Below, in pieces: positions 7,091 to 14,721 of a DNA stretch of 24,528 nt (position 1 is the stretch's first letter; the number at the start of each line of letters is the position of its first letter). This DNA is from DATEJJ01 sp039649115 (GTDB lineage Bacteria; Actinomycetota; Actinomycetes; Mycobacteriales; Micromonosporaceae): the NCBI GenBank assembly GCA_039649115.1, contig JBBWZQ010000149.1, forward strand, positions 1 to 24,528, in the 5' to 3' direction. A model generated the notes under the pieces. The model had not been told where the DNA came from, ran no database searches, and worked only from the letters and a program-made list of their open reading frames with translations. The translations under genes were made by a program, and so were the position numbers.

Positions 7091-9409
7091 ATGAGACCGC
7101 GGAGACGGCAACTGCTCGCGGCGGCGGCGACGGCCACGACGGCAATGGCGATCGACGTCACCGGTACCGGCGTGGCGCGGGCCGCCACCGCCGCCGACCC
7201 GGTTCCGGTTCCCCTCGCGACCCTGTACGACAACAACGGGATCGGGGTGTCCGCCGGCGACGCCGACCTCGACGGATCCGGTTACGGCTTCCCGGCCGGT
7301 GAGCTGCCGGAGGGGACCGTGACCGTGGCCGGGGTGCCCTACGAGTTGGCCACCACCGGCGGCGCCGGCCAGAACGACAACGTGGTGGCGCTGGGCCAGG
7401 CGGTCACCGTACCGGCCGGCCGGTACGTCACCGGCTACCTGCTGGCAACCTCCACCTACGGCAGCGCGGCCGGCGTCGCCACCGTCCACTACGCCGACGG
7501 CTCCACCTCGACCGCGACCGTCTCCGCACCCGACTGGTACGCCGGCGGTGCCGGTGCCGTCTCGGCGCCGTACCGGTACTCGCCCGGCGGCACCGACCAG
7601 CATCCGGTCGCCCTCTACGCGGTGTCGGTCTGGCTGGACCCGGCCCGTACCGCCACCTCGATCAGCCTGCCGGACACCGCGGTACCCGCGCCCGGCACGG
7701 CCAGCCTGCACGTGTTCGCGCTGTCCCTGCAGCCCGTGGTGTCCGGGTCCGCGGTGCGCCTCACCGGTGCGGCCGGCACGACCGGGCAGATCCGGTACGC
7801 ACCAGGGCGCTGGGCGCAGGTCGTGCGGGCCACCGTGCTCAACGTGGGCAGCGAGTGGATCACGTCCCGGCATCCGCTCACCGTCAGCGTGTCCGGGCCA
7901 GGGGTACGGACCGTGGTGCCCGCGGTCATCCGCACGCTGGCACCGGGCGAGCAGGCGCGGGTGGAGGTCGGGATCCTGTCGCCGACCCTGCCGGCCGGCA
8001 CGCCGGTGGACGGCACCGTCCGGGTCGCCGGCACCGGCGTGTCCGCCAGCACGGACCTGTCACTTTCCGCGGGCATCCCCGCCTTCCAGGCCACCGACGT
8101 CTCGCTGGCCCAGCACCAGCCGCCGGACTGGTTCAGCAACGCCAAGTTCGGCATCTTCGTCCACTGGGGCGTCTACTCGGTACCGGCCTGGGCGCCGGTC
8201 GGGCTGGAGTACGCCGAGTGGTACTGGCAGCATCTGGACAACCCGAACGATCCGACCTACGCCTACCACGCGCAGACCTACGGCCAGCAGTTCAACTACG
8301 ACGACTTCATCCCGATGTTCACCGCGGCCAGGTTCGACCCCGAGGCCTGGGTGCGGCTGTTCCAGCAGGCCGGCGCCCGGTACTTCGTGCTGACCGCCAA
8401 GCACCACGAGGGATTCTGCCTGTTCGACACCGCGTACACCGACCGCAACTCGGTCAACCTGGGGCCGCACCGGGATCTGGTCGGCGAGCTGTTCCAGGCG
8501 GCCCGGACGGTCGCGCCGCACCTGCACCGGGGCCTCTACTATTCGCTGCCGGAGTGGTACAACCCGGCCCTGCCCTGGCAGGGTCATCCGGCGCGCAACC
8601 CGTACACCGGGCAGGCGGTGCCCTACACCGGCGACCGGCCGGTCGCCGACTACCAGCGCGACCTGCAGGTACCGCAGCTCAAGGAGCTCATCACCAAGTA
8701 CCGGCCCGAGGTGCTGTGGGGTGACATCGGCTACCCGGCGACCGATCGCTCGGTGCTGCAGCTGTACTTCAACCAGGGGTTGGCCACCGGGGACCAGGTC
8801 ACCGTGGACAACCGGATGGGCCTGCCCGACTACGACTTCACCACCCCCGAGTACGCCTCCTCGTTCGCGTTGCAGCCCACGAAGTTCGAGGCGTCGCGCG
8901 GCATCGACCCGCGCTCGTACGGGTACAACGCGGCCACCCCGGACTCCGCGTACGCCACCGCCGAGCAGCTCGTCCGGCAACTGGTCGACATCGTCAGCAA
9001 GAACGGCAACCTGTTGCTGGACATCGGGCCGCGGGCGGACGGCACGATACCGGAGGTCATGCAGACCAGGCTGCGCGAGATCGGCGGCTGGCTCGCGGTC
9101 AACGGTGAGGCGATCTACGACACCACCTACTGGGCGAACGGCGCCGTGGACGGGGACCTGCGGTTCACCATCCGGCCGGACGAGGCGTTCTACCTCCTGT
9201 CCCTGACCGAGCCCGGCACGACCGTGACCACGGGCATGCCGGTACCGATCAGGGCAGGCGACCAGGTCACCATGCTCGGGTACCGGGGCGGCCGGCTGCA
9301 CTGGACCAGGAGCACCTCCGGCGGGCTGACCATCGAGGTGCCGGACGCGGCGCGGCGCTCCGGCCGGTACGTCTGGGTGTTCAAGGTGACCTGGCGGCGG
9401 ATGGGCTAA
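7091..9409 (+). CDS. Secreted alpha-L-fucosidase, GH29, with N-terminal accessory domains
   Basis: 772 residues. Releases L-fucose from glycans outside the cell by the retaining GH29 mechanism. Start ATG 7091 follows an AAAGGAG Shine-Dalgarno. The N-terminus PRRRQLLAAAATATTA resembles a Tat leader. Residues about 36-210 form a beta-rich domain and about 215-325 an immunoglobulin-like domain of the sort found in extracellular glycosidases. The GH29 barrel begins near 343 with DWFSNAKFGIFVHWGVYSVP, has the TAKHHEGFCLFD block near 433-444, and carries the nucleophile as Asp545 in VLWGDIGYP. A C-terminal beta domain covers about 700-772. The 180-nt leader holds an imperfect palindrome at 7011-7034 and a TTGACG hexamer (6958-6963) that may be a -35, without a convincing -10. 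The aldo/keto reductase follows 9 nt after the stop. The acid/base residue is not conserved enough in GH29 to name from sequence. Confidence 0.93.
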   Translation: MRPRRRQLLAAAATATTAMAIDVTGTGVARAATAADPVPVPLATLYDNNGIGVSAGDADLDGSGYGFPAGELPEGTVTVAGVPYELATTGGAGQNDNVVALGQAVTVPAGRYVTGYLLATSTYGSAAGVATVHYADGSTSTATVSAPDWYAGGAGAVSAPYRYSPGGTDQHPVALYAVSVWLDPARTATSISLPDTAVPAPGTASLHVFALSLQPVVSGSAVRLTGAAGTTGQIRYAPGRWAQVVRATVLNVGSEWITSRHPLTVSVSGPGVRTVVPAVIRTLAPGEQARVEVGILSPTLPAGTPVDGTVRVAGTGVSASTDLSLSAGIPAFQATDVSLAQHQPPDWFSNAKFGIFVHWGVYSVPAWAPVGLEYAEWYWQHLDNPNDPTYAYHAQTYGQQFNYDDFIPMFTAARFDPEAWVRLFQQAGARYFVLTAKHHEGFCLFDTAYTDRNSVNLGPHRDLVGELFQAARTVAPHLHRGLYYSLPEWYNPALPWQGHPARNPYTGQAVPYTGDRPVADYQRDLQVPQLKELITKYRPEVLWGDIGYPATDRSVLQLYFNQGLATGDQVTVDNRMGLPDYDFTTPEYASSFALQPTKFEASRGIDPRSYGYNAATPDSAYATAEQLVRQLVDIVSKNGNLLLDIGPRADGTIPEVMQTRLREIGGWLAVNGEAIYDTTYWANGAVDGDLRFTIRPDEAFYLLSLTEPGTTVTTGMPVPIRAGDQVTMLGYRGGRLHWTRSTSGGLTIEVPDAARRSGRYVWVFKVTWRRMG

Positions 9410-9412
9410 CGT
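9407..9412 (+). promoter_or_regulatory. -10 box of the aldo/keto reductase overlapping the fucosidase stop codon
   Basis: TAACGT, whose TAA is also the fucosidase stop, then 6 nt, then ATG 9419. No Shine-Dalgarno is present in the 9-nt gap, so the reductase probably has its own leaderless transcript as well as any readthrough. Confidence 0.45.
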
Positions 9413-9418
9413 CGCCGG

Positions 9419-10315
9419 ATGTCTACCGATGGGATCGCCGCGGCAGCCGCGGGCACCTGGACACTCGGCGACACCACCGTCAACCGGATGGGCTTCGGCT
9501 CGATGCGCATCACCGCGAACCCCGACCGGGAACGCGCGATCAGCGTGCTCCGCCGAGCGGTCGAGCTCGGCGTGAACCACATCGACACGGCTGCCTTCTA
9601 CCGCTCCCCGGGCGGCACGCTGGGGGTCGGAGCCGGGCCGGTCCGGTACGCCACCGAGCTGATCCGGGAGGCGCTCGCGCCGTACCCGGATGACCTGGTC
9701 ATCACGACCAAGGTCGGGCCCGGTGACGATCCGTCGACCGGCTTCTACCAGGCCACCACTCCAGCCCAGCTACGCAGCCAGGTCGAGGAGAACCTGCGTC
9801 GGCTGGGCCGCGACCACCTCGACGTGGTGAATCTGCGCATCATGAAGCAGCCCGGCGGGGACTCGATCGCAGACCGTTTCGGCGCTCTGGCGCAACTGCG
9901 GGATGCCGGGCTCATCCGCCACCTGGGCCTGTCCAATGTCCGCCCGGACCACCTCGACGAGGCACAGGCCATCGCGCCGGTCGTGTGCGTGCAGAACAGC
10001 TACGCGATCGACAGGCACCGTACCGATGACGAGTTCCTCAGGAAGTGCGCAGAGCGAGGCGTCGCGTTCGTTCCCTTCTTCGCGATCGCGGGCATGCGCC
10101 GCGAGGCGGGCGCGGCCGCCGACCACAGCGCGGGCGTCCGCGCCGTCGCGGCCGCCCATGGGGCAACCCCGCATCAGGTACGCCTGGCCTGGACGCTGCA
10201 CCAGGGACCGCACGTGCTGGCGATCCCCGGAACGGGCAATCCGGATCACCTCGTGCAGAACATCGCCGCCGGCGCGCTGCGCCTGTCCGCCGGCGAACTG
10301 GCCAGCCTCGGGTGA
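9419..10315 (+). CDS. Aldo/keto reductase
   Basis: 298-residue cytoplasmic NADPH-dependent oxidoreductase with the AKR (alpha/beta)8 fold. Visible features: VNRMGFGSMRI beta-hairpin start, Asp56 in HIDTA, Tyr61 in AAFY, Lys98 in ITTKVG. The fourth tetrad position, normally His, is Arg140 in DVVNLR, a variant I know from other actinobacterial AKRs. Cofactor-side motifs LGLSNVRPDHLDEA and IPGTGNPDHLVQN are present. The substrate cannot be predicted. The position just behind the fucosidase suggests, but does not show, a role in handling released sugar; a separate promoter box argues against an obligate link. It converges on the chitinase gene with a 39-bp gap and no clear terminator. Confidence 0.92.
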   Translation: MSTDGIAAAAAGTWTLGDTTVNRMGFGSMRITANPDRERAISVLRRAVELGVNHIDTAAFYRSPGGTLGVGAGPVRYATELIREALAPYPDDLVITTKVGPGDDPSTGFYQATTPAQLRSQVEENLRRLGRDHLDVVNLRIMKQPGGDSIADRFGALAQLRDAGLIRHLGLSNVRPDHLDEAQAIAPVVCVQNSYAIDRHRTDDEFLRKCAERGVAFVPFFAIAGMRREAGAAADHSAGVRAVAAAHGATPHQVRLAWTLHQGPHVLAIPGTGNPDHLVQNIAAGALRLSAGELASLG

Positions 10316-10354
10316 TTCTCGATCGGGCCGCCCACCCCTTCGTGGCCAGTGCCG

Positions 10355-11254
10355 TCAGCAGGTCAGGTTGCCGCCCGCGCCGACGCCGAGGATGCCGACG
10401 AACTGGTTGTACAGGTTGACCCGGTCCTGCATCTCGGCCGGGTTGCCGCCGTTGCACTCGATGCTGTTGATGGCCCGGATCGTCGTGCCGAAGCCGTTTC
10501 CGTTCACCATCGCGTTGTGCGAGGTCGTGCCGGCGTTGCCGGTACCGGTCATCCAGTACCAGAGGCCGGTCTGCCAGGAGATGGACGAGCTGGTCGCCAC
10601 CAGGTCGGGCTGGTGCAGCAGGTCGACACCGAGGGCGTCGCCGGCGGCCTTGTAGTTGAAGTTCCAGCTGAGCTGGATCGGACCGCGACCGTGGTAGGCG
10701 GACTGACCCGCGGGGCAGCCGTAGGACTGGCTCAGATCGCAGTACAGCGGCCAGTTCGCGGTGTTGATTTCGTTGATGTAGACCAGGCCGCCGGTCTCGT
10801 GGCCGACGTTGGCGAGGAACGCCGCCGCCTCCTGCTTCTTGACCGTGTCGCCGCCGGTGGTGGCGAAGGCCGGGTACCTGGTCATCGCGTCGGTCAGGCC
10901 GGCGTAGGTGTAGAACGAGTTCCGGCTCGGGAACATCTGGTTGAACTGTGCCTCGCTGGCGACGAACCCGCTGGTGCCGCCGCCACCGGTGCTGCCGCCG
11001 CAGGCGTCGTTGTCCTGCCACACACCGGAGCCGCCGGTGCTGGGCGCCTCGTACTGTGTCCACCACTTGGCGGTCCAGTTGTGGGCGTTGTACGAGACCT
11101 GCATGCCACCGGTGTAGACCGCGCTGTTGCTGTATGCGGTGGCACAGGCCACGGCCGCGTCGGACGCCGTCATGGGCAGTGTCGCCGCGGCGGCGGCCGC
11201 GAGGGTCACGCCGGCCGCGGCGGCGACGAATGCCATAGCTCGCTTTCTATGCAT
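10355..11254 (-). CDS. Secreted chitinase, GH19, with N-terminal CBM5/12
   Basis: 299 residues; endo-hydrolysis of chitin outside the cell by the inverting GH19 mechanism. A signal peptide runs to about residue 33 (TASDAA). A short chitin-binding module of the CBM5/12 type covers about 36-81 (AYSNSAVYTGGMQVSYNAHN, then WTAKWWTQYEAP). A Gly/Ser/Thr linker leads to the GH19 domain from about 97. The catalytic glutamates are Glu153 in GHETGG and Glu162 in YINEIN, nine apart as in Streptomyces ChiG-type enzymes. The YHGRGPIQLSWNFNY substrate-cleft motif is also present. Size and order match Streptomyces-type GH19 chitinases. Start ATG 11254 has no clear Shine-Dalgarno; the ATG seven codons in is an alternative. 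It lies 42 bp behind the PL4 lyase stop in an unusually A/T-rich gap, so co-transcription is possible. Confidence 0.95.
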   Translation of the reverse strand: MHRKRAMAFVAAAAGVTLAAAAAATLPMTASDAAVACATAYSNSAVYTGGMQVSYNAHNWTAKWWTQYEAPSTGGSGVWQDNDACGGSTGGGGTSGFVASEAQFNQMFPSRNSFYTYAGLTDAMTRYPAFATTGGDTVKKQEAAAFLANVGHETGGLVYINEINTANWPLYCDLSQSYGCPAGQSAYHGRGPIQLSWNFNYKAAGDALGVDLLHQPDLVATSSSISWQTGLWYWMTGTGNAGTTSHNAMVNGNGFGTTIRAINSIECNGGNPAEMQDRVNLYNQFVGILGVGAGGNLTC

Positions 11255-11296
11255 GCATCTATTTGTAAGGAAGGTGTTCTGTTTTGTAAAGAGTCT

Positions 11297-13324
11297 TCAC
11301 GAAATTTGACGTGAACCGTCGACCTGGAGGCGGATCGTGTCGTACATGATGCCGGCCATCGGCTCCATCCAGTCGTCGACGGTGTTGCCACGCGTCAGTG
11401 GCGCCTTCGGTGGCCGCACCGGAGAAAAGCTGAGCACGTTCTCGCCGGGCCGGATGAGGTCGGCGGCGAAGGTGACCGGCGGCAGTCGCCGGTACATCCC
11501 GCGGCGCGCGAGCCGGTACGACGAGTTGTCCCCGGCCGGCCCGGGCAGCGGGTCGAAGCTTGCCAGTTCGGTGTCGTTGAGGGCGATCCGCAGGGTGCCG
11601 AAGACCGAGCCGGCGAGCGCGATGTCCAGCGTCGCGGTGCCCGCGCGGTGTCCCCTGGACGGGAACCGGATCCGCCACGTGGTCAGGGTGCGGTCCGGGG
11701 TCGTGCCGCGCAGTTGCAACTGCAGCGGCGTGCCCGGCGTGCGGAAGCACGGCTGGAAGTAGTTCCACTGCTGCACCGGGTCGTCCACGCCGACGCGCAG
11801 GTCGGCGCCGTCCGGGAACTCGTACGGATACTCCAGCCAGGTCAGCGTGTCCCGGAACCCGTTCGGCCCGCCGTCGATGTGGAACTCACCGGCCGAGCGG
11901 TCCGCCACGCCCAACTGCCACAGCGTCGTGCCGTGCCGCTCGGGCCGCCACACGAGGTGGCCGGCGTCGACCCGGGCCCGCGCGCCGACCGTGACGCCGT
12001 GCCGCTGGTACTCGCCGAGCACGCCGTCGACGAACGCGCTCAGCGTGTAGGTGCCCGGCCGCACCGCGTCGACGGTGAACCGGCCCGACCGGTCGGCGCG
12101 GGCCGAGTAGACGTAGTCGAGGTTCTGGTACTGCCAGTCGTCGCCGTCGAGCGGGAGGCCCTGATAGACCCGGTCCGGCCCGGGTGGCGACAGGACGACC
12201 CACGCTCCCGCGGGCGAGCGCCCGCCGGCGATGGCCAGCCGGCCGCTGACCTGCGAGCGGGTACCGGCCGCGTACCCCGGCTCGGAGACCCAGCGGTACG
12301 GCCATCTCCTCCGCTCGCGTGCCGCCGCCCTCTTCGCGTCGGCCCACATCCGGGCGACGTTGGCCGCGGGTGCACCGCCGGCCGCCTCGTTGACGTGCAG
12401 GTAGAACGGGCCGTATACCTTGGCCCAGCCGCGTGGTGGCTGCAGGTCCGGCGAGCCGTAGTGCGAGGTGAACGGGTGCCAGAGCAGGATCTCGCCGTCG
12501 TAGTAGTCGTGGCAGGTCAGCTCCTGCTTGGTCGGCCCCCCGGCGAACGCCTCCTTGCTGGCCTGGACGATCGCCATGCCGAGCCGGCCGTTGGAAATCA
12601 TGAAGGCGTGGCTGTCTCCTTCGAGGTCGCTGATGTTCTGGTACTTGGTGTAGACGCGGCCGTCCGGCAGCAGGTAGGTGGCGTCCTGCAGGGTCACCGC
12701 CCGCGCCATGTCCGCAGTGGACGGACGCTGCTGGACGCCGCGCCGGTCGTCGACGACGAAGTAGGTGAACGAGGGATCGCCCGCCGCGAACGCGTACCGG
12801 AGCTGCTGGATGGTCAGCGCGTCGGGCATGCCGTCGGGGTAGCCGAAGACCATGTAGCAGTGCACGCCGGGGGTGTCCCGTTCGAGTGCCAGGTGGACGT
12901 CGACGGTGAACGGCAGCACGGCCGGGTCCGCCGCGCTGATCGCGATCTCGACCCGCTCGTCGCTCCGCGAGACGACCCGGTAGGACCCGCCTGAGAGTCC
13001 TTTGGAGAAGCGCGTCGTGCCGATGTAGTAGTCGAACGTGGTGTAGCCCTGCCCGTTGGTACCGCTGACCAGGTTGACGTCCTGGTTGCCCTGGACGCTG
13101 CCGATCAGCTGGATGTTCGGGATCTGCGCGGTCGCCTTGTTGACCGTGACGCTCACCTTGGCGTTCGCCAGCGTCACGGTGTCACCGTTGTCGATCAACT
13201 GGACCGGCACGCCGGTCGTCGACTCCGCGCGCCGGCGGGCCAGCACCACACCGGCCATCGCCGTGCCGAGCGCACCGAGTGCGGAACGGCGTGAGACGTG
13301 CCTGCTCTCATTCGACGGGTCCAT
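11297..13324 (-). CDS. Secreted rhamnogalacturonan lyase, PL4
   Basis: 675 residues; cleaves the rhamnogalacturonan-I backbone of pectin by beta-elimination, outside the cell. Start ATG 13324 follows GGAAAGGAG. A Tat leader is visible: SRRSALGALGTAMAG at about 11-25. The three PL4 domains appear in order: a catalytic beta-sandwich (about 38-350, with IGTTRFSKGLSGGSYRVVSR, KYQNISDLEGDSHAFMISNG and FAGGPTKQELTCHDYYDGE), a fibronectin-III-like domain (about 355-455, SGRLAIAG.RSPAGAWVVLS to GTYTLSAFVDGVLGEY) and a carbohydrate-binding jelly roll (about 465-672, GVDDPVQQWNYFQPCFR). In fungal PL4 the catalytic residues are a Lys and a His; the Lys and His of TKQELTCHDY are candidates but I cannot place them without alignment. 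A LacI-type palindrome lies about 50 nt upstream, suggesting repression until a pectin-derived inducer appears. Confidence 0.92.
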   Translation of the reverse strand: MDPSNESRHVSRRSALGALGTAMAGVVLARRRAESTTGVPVQLIDNGDTVTLANAKVSVTVNKATAQIPNIQLIGSVQGNQDVNLVSGTNGQGYTTFDYYIGTTRFSKGLSGGSYRVVSRSDERVEIAISAADPAVLPFTVDVHLALERDTPGVHCYMVFGYPDGMPDALTIQQLRYAFAAGDPSFTYFVVDDRRGVQQRPSTADMARAVTLQDATYLLPDGRVYTKYQNISDLEGDSHAFMISNGRLGMAIVQASKEAFAGGPTKQELTCHDYYDGEILLWHPFTSHYGSPDLQPPRGWAKVYGPFYLHVNEAAGGAPAANVARMWADAKRAAARERRRWPYRWVSEPGYAAGTRSQVSGRLAIAGGRSPAGAWVVLSPPGPDRVYQGLPLDGDDWQYQNLDYVYSARADRSGRFTVDAVRPGTYTLSAFVDGVLGEYQRHGVTVGARARVDAGHLVWRPERHGTTLWQLGVADRSAGEFHIDGGPNGFRDTLTWLEYPYEFPDGADLRVGVDDPVQQWNYFQPCFRTPGTPLQLQLRGTTPDRTLTTWRIRFPSRGHRAGTATLDIALAGSVFGTLRIALNDTELASFDPLPGPAGDNSSYRLARRGMYRRLPPVTFAADLIRPGENVLSFSPVRPPKAPLTRGNTVDDWMEPMAGIMYDTIRLQVDGSRQIS

Positions 13325-13372
13325 CCACCGAACTCCTTTCCGGTACGGCTCACGGACGAGTTCAAGAACACT

Positions 13373-13388
13373 AGGAAAACGCTTTCCT
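13373..13388. promoter_or_regulatory. LacI-type operator upstream of the PL4 lyase
   Basis: AGGAAAACGCTTTCCT: 6-bp perfect arms AGGAAA/TTTCCT around a central ACGC with the CG dinucleotide usual in LacI-family sites. It sits between the putative -10 (13405-13410) and the start codon, where a repressor would block transcription. Confidence 0.6.
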
Positions 13389-13404
13389 TGTACCCGTCAC
13401 CACG

Positions 13405-13430
13405 GTCATACGGTCCGGCGTGGTTGTCAA
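13405..13430 (-). promoter_or_regulatory. Possible promoter of the PL4 lyase
   Basis: On the minus strand TTGACA (13430-13425) is a perfect -35 and TATGAC (13410-13405) a fair -10, but the 14-nt spacer is short. The LacI-type palindrome follows about 16 nt downstream of the -10. Confidence 0.4.
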
Positions 13431-13504
13431 GCCCGGTCCGGCGGCGCCCGGGTGGCCTGGCTCCGCGACGACGGCGGGCAGGCGACTGCCCGGGACTGGT
13501 CGGG

Positions 13505-13630
13505 GCCGCCGTGATGACGCCGGGGTGGGATCTTGACGGCAACGGCGTCGGATCGAGCCTGTTGCCGGGCCGCCGTGATGACGCCGGAGGTGGGATCTTG
13601 ACGGCAGCGGCGTCGGATCGAGCCTGTTGC
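13505..13630. repeat. Two direct copies of a ~62-bp non-coding repeat
   Basis: Copies at 13505-13565 and 13569-13630 (64-bp period) differ by one inserted base and one substitution. Both run from GCCGCCGTGATGACGCCGG to GATCGAGCCTGTTGC. Each copy holds GTGATGACG, related to the GTGATC units further on. Near identity suggests recent duplication. Confidence 0.85.
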
Positions 13631-13720
13631 GAATTGGCTGCCTGCGCGGCGCATCCGGCTAACCTGCCTCGGCGGTGCGCCGGGCCGGGTTGCGGCCGAG
13701 TCGGCGGGGTCGCCGGAGCG

Positions 13721-13768
13721 GACCTTGGTCGCTGGTACACGTCAGGGCGTGTAGCAGTGACCAAGGTC
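13721..13768. repeat. 48-bp near-perfect palindrome (21-bp arms, 6-nt loop)
   Basis: Left arm 13721-13741 begins GACCTTGGTCGCTG; right arm 13748-13768 ends CAGTGACCAAGGTC. Only two of 21 positions are imperfect, one a G.T wobble. It is not next to any gene end, so a terminator role is unlikely; the form suggests a REP/BIME-like dispersed element or a structured RNA. Confidence 0.8.
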
Positions 13769-13910
13769 TGGTGTGGTGCCGTGCCGTGCCGAGCGGGATG
13801 CGGGTCAGGCTCTCGGGGATGGCGGTCTTGTGCTGCTCCGGACGGGGGGATCGCCTGAGCGGGAGTCGTGGTCGGGCGGGCACGGGATCATGATCGCATG
13901 CGCGGGCGCC

Positions 13911-14018
13911 GTGATCGGGTGCGGCGTGCGGCGCGTGATCGGGTGCGGCGTCGTGATCGGAGTGCGGCGTCGTGATCGGGTGGGGCGCCGTGATCGGGTG
14001 CGGGGGCGCCGTGATCAC
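13911..14018. repeat. Short tandem repeat array, GTGATC-headed units
   Basis: GTGATC begins at 13911, 13935, 13953, 13972, 13990 and 14011, i.e. units of 18-24 bp of the form GTGATCGGGTGCGGCGTC. The last unit turns into the GTGATCAC arm of the adjoining palindrome. Spacing and sequence drift rule out a CRISPR array. Confidence 0.75.
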
Positions 14019-14095
14019 GACGAGCCGGGGGTTGATCGCGATCCGGCGGAGAAACGAGTAGTCGACTACGTGTTCCTCCGGCAACTCGTGATCAC
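14011..14095. repeat. Nested palindromic element
   Basis: Outer arms: GTGATCACGACGAG (from 14011) against CTCGTGATCAC (to 14095), with related CCGG flanks inside. Inner hairpin at 14047-14080, centred on the perfect 12-bp palindrome GTAGTCGACTAC (14058-14069) and extended by CGGAG/CTCCG. No protein is encoded convincingly on either strand. Confidence 0.7.
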
Positions 14096-14415
14096 GTCGA
14101 CGCCGCAACGCCCTGATCATGGTGACCGCGGCCAAAGGCCACGGCGACGACGGCACCGGTGGTGCGCAGGACGAAGCGACCAGCCTGCACCGCCATACAT
14201 CGCCGCACCGTATTGGTTCGACGACGCGACGCGGTGCGGACCACCGTGCGAGAGGCTCGATTCGGTGCTGCCAAGGATCCAAGGAGTCGCTCAACCGGGA
14301 GTTCGAGACGCCATGACCTGTGCGGCCGGTGGCAGCGTCTAGATGCTAGGGATACCAGGACGCGGCGAACACGTCATAGTCAATCGGCCGGTCAAGGACA
14401 CACCAACCTGACCGG
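14096..14415. other. Non-coding remainder of the repeat island
   Basis: No gene, tRNA or operator recognised. Open frames are composition artefacts. It leads into the regulatory region of the DyP-like gene. Confidence 0.5.
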
Positions 14416-14427
14416 GAGAGCGCTCTC
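14416..14427. promoter_or_regulatory. LacI-type operator upstream of the DyP-like peroxidase
   Basis: GAGAGCGCTCTC, a perfect 12-bp palindrome with central CG, resembling the operators bound by actinobacterial LacI-family sugar regulators such as CebR (GGGAGCGCTCCC). It lies about 295 bp before the DyP-like start with no other gene between. Confidence 0.55.
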
Positions 14428-14508
14428 TGGTTAGGAGACAAGTGTCTTCCCGATGGTTCGGAGCTGTCAAGGGTGTCCTCGGATCTGGCATTGGCCAGGG
14501 CCACTATC

Positions 14509-14547
14509 ACTGTTAGGAAACTAATACCGACTGTAAAGACTGTTAAC
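14509..14547 (+). promoter_or_regulatory. A/T-rich promoter-like segment with three ACTGT direct repeats
   Basis: ACTGTTAGG (14509), ACTGTAAAG (14530) and ACTGTTAAC (14539) lie in the only A/T-rich stretch before the DyP-like gene. The first resembles a half-site of the GTTAGGAAA/TTTCCTAAC palindrome found before some actinomycete secreted hydrolases. Precise -35 and -10 boxes could not be fixed. Confidence 0.35.
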
Positions 14548-14721
14548 ACCCCCCAAGGGTGAACCGTCAGTGTGCAGCTTAGCAAATACTCCTTACAGTC
14601 CGGCGGTAAAGGCGCCGCAGCCCCTGACCCTACGAGTTCCCACACGTCGCCCCGGCCGGCTTGCGGAATGGCCGGCCGGGCACCTGTCCCAGGCCCGACA
14701 TCTTTCTCTGGGGAGGAAGCC

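Noticed and set aside
6170..7873. 567-codon minus-strand frame over the propeller and fucosidase
   Set aside because: It is antisense shadow on both sides; only the separate TetR-like frame at 6752-6911 shows real homology.
13911..14018. CRISPR array
   Set aside because: Units are only 18-24 bp, irregular, with no unique spacers and no cas genes in the window.
14270..14340. tRNA-like GTTCGAGAC segment
   Set aside because: A T-loop-like string only; no acceptor stem, D-arm or anticodon arm could be folded around it.
13298..14342. Open frames of 186, 189 and 211 codons across the repeat island
   Set aside because: They translate tandem repeats and palindromes into low-complexity His/Pro/Arg-rich sequence and have no ribosome site or family resemblance.
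14572..14721. Upstream extension of the DyP-like gene by 50 codons
   Set aside because: It would place the Tat motif far from the N-terminus, and a good Shine-Dalgarno precedes GTG 14722.
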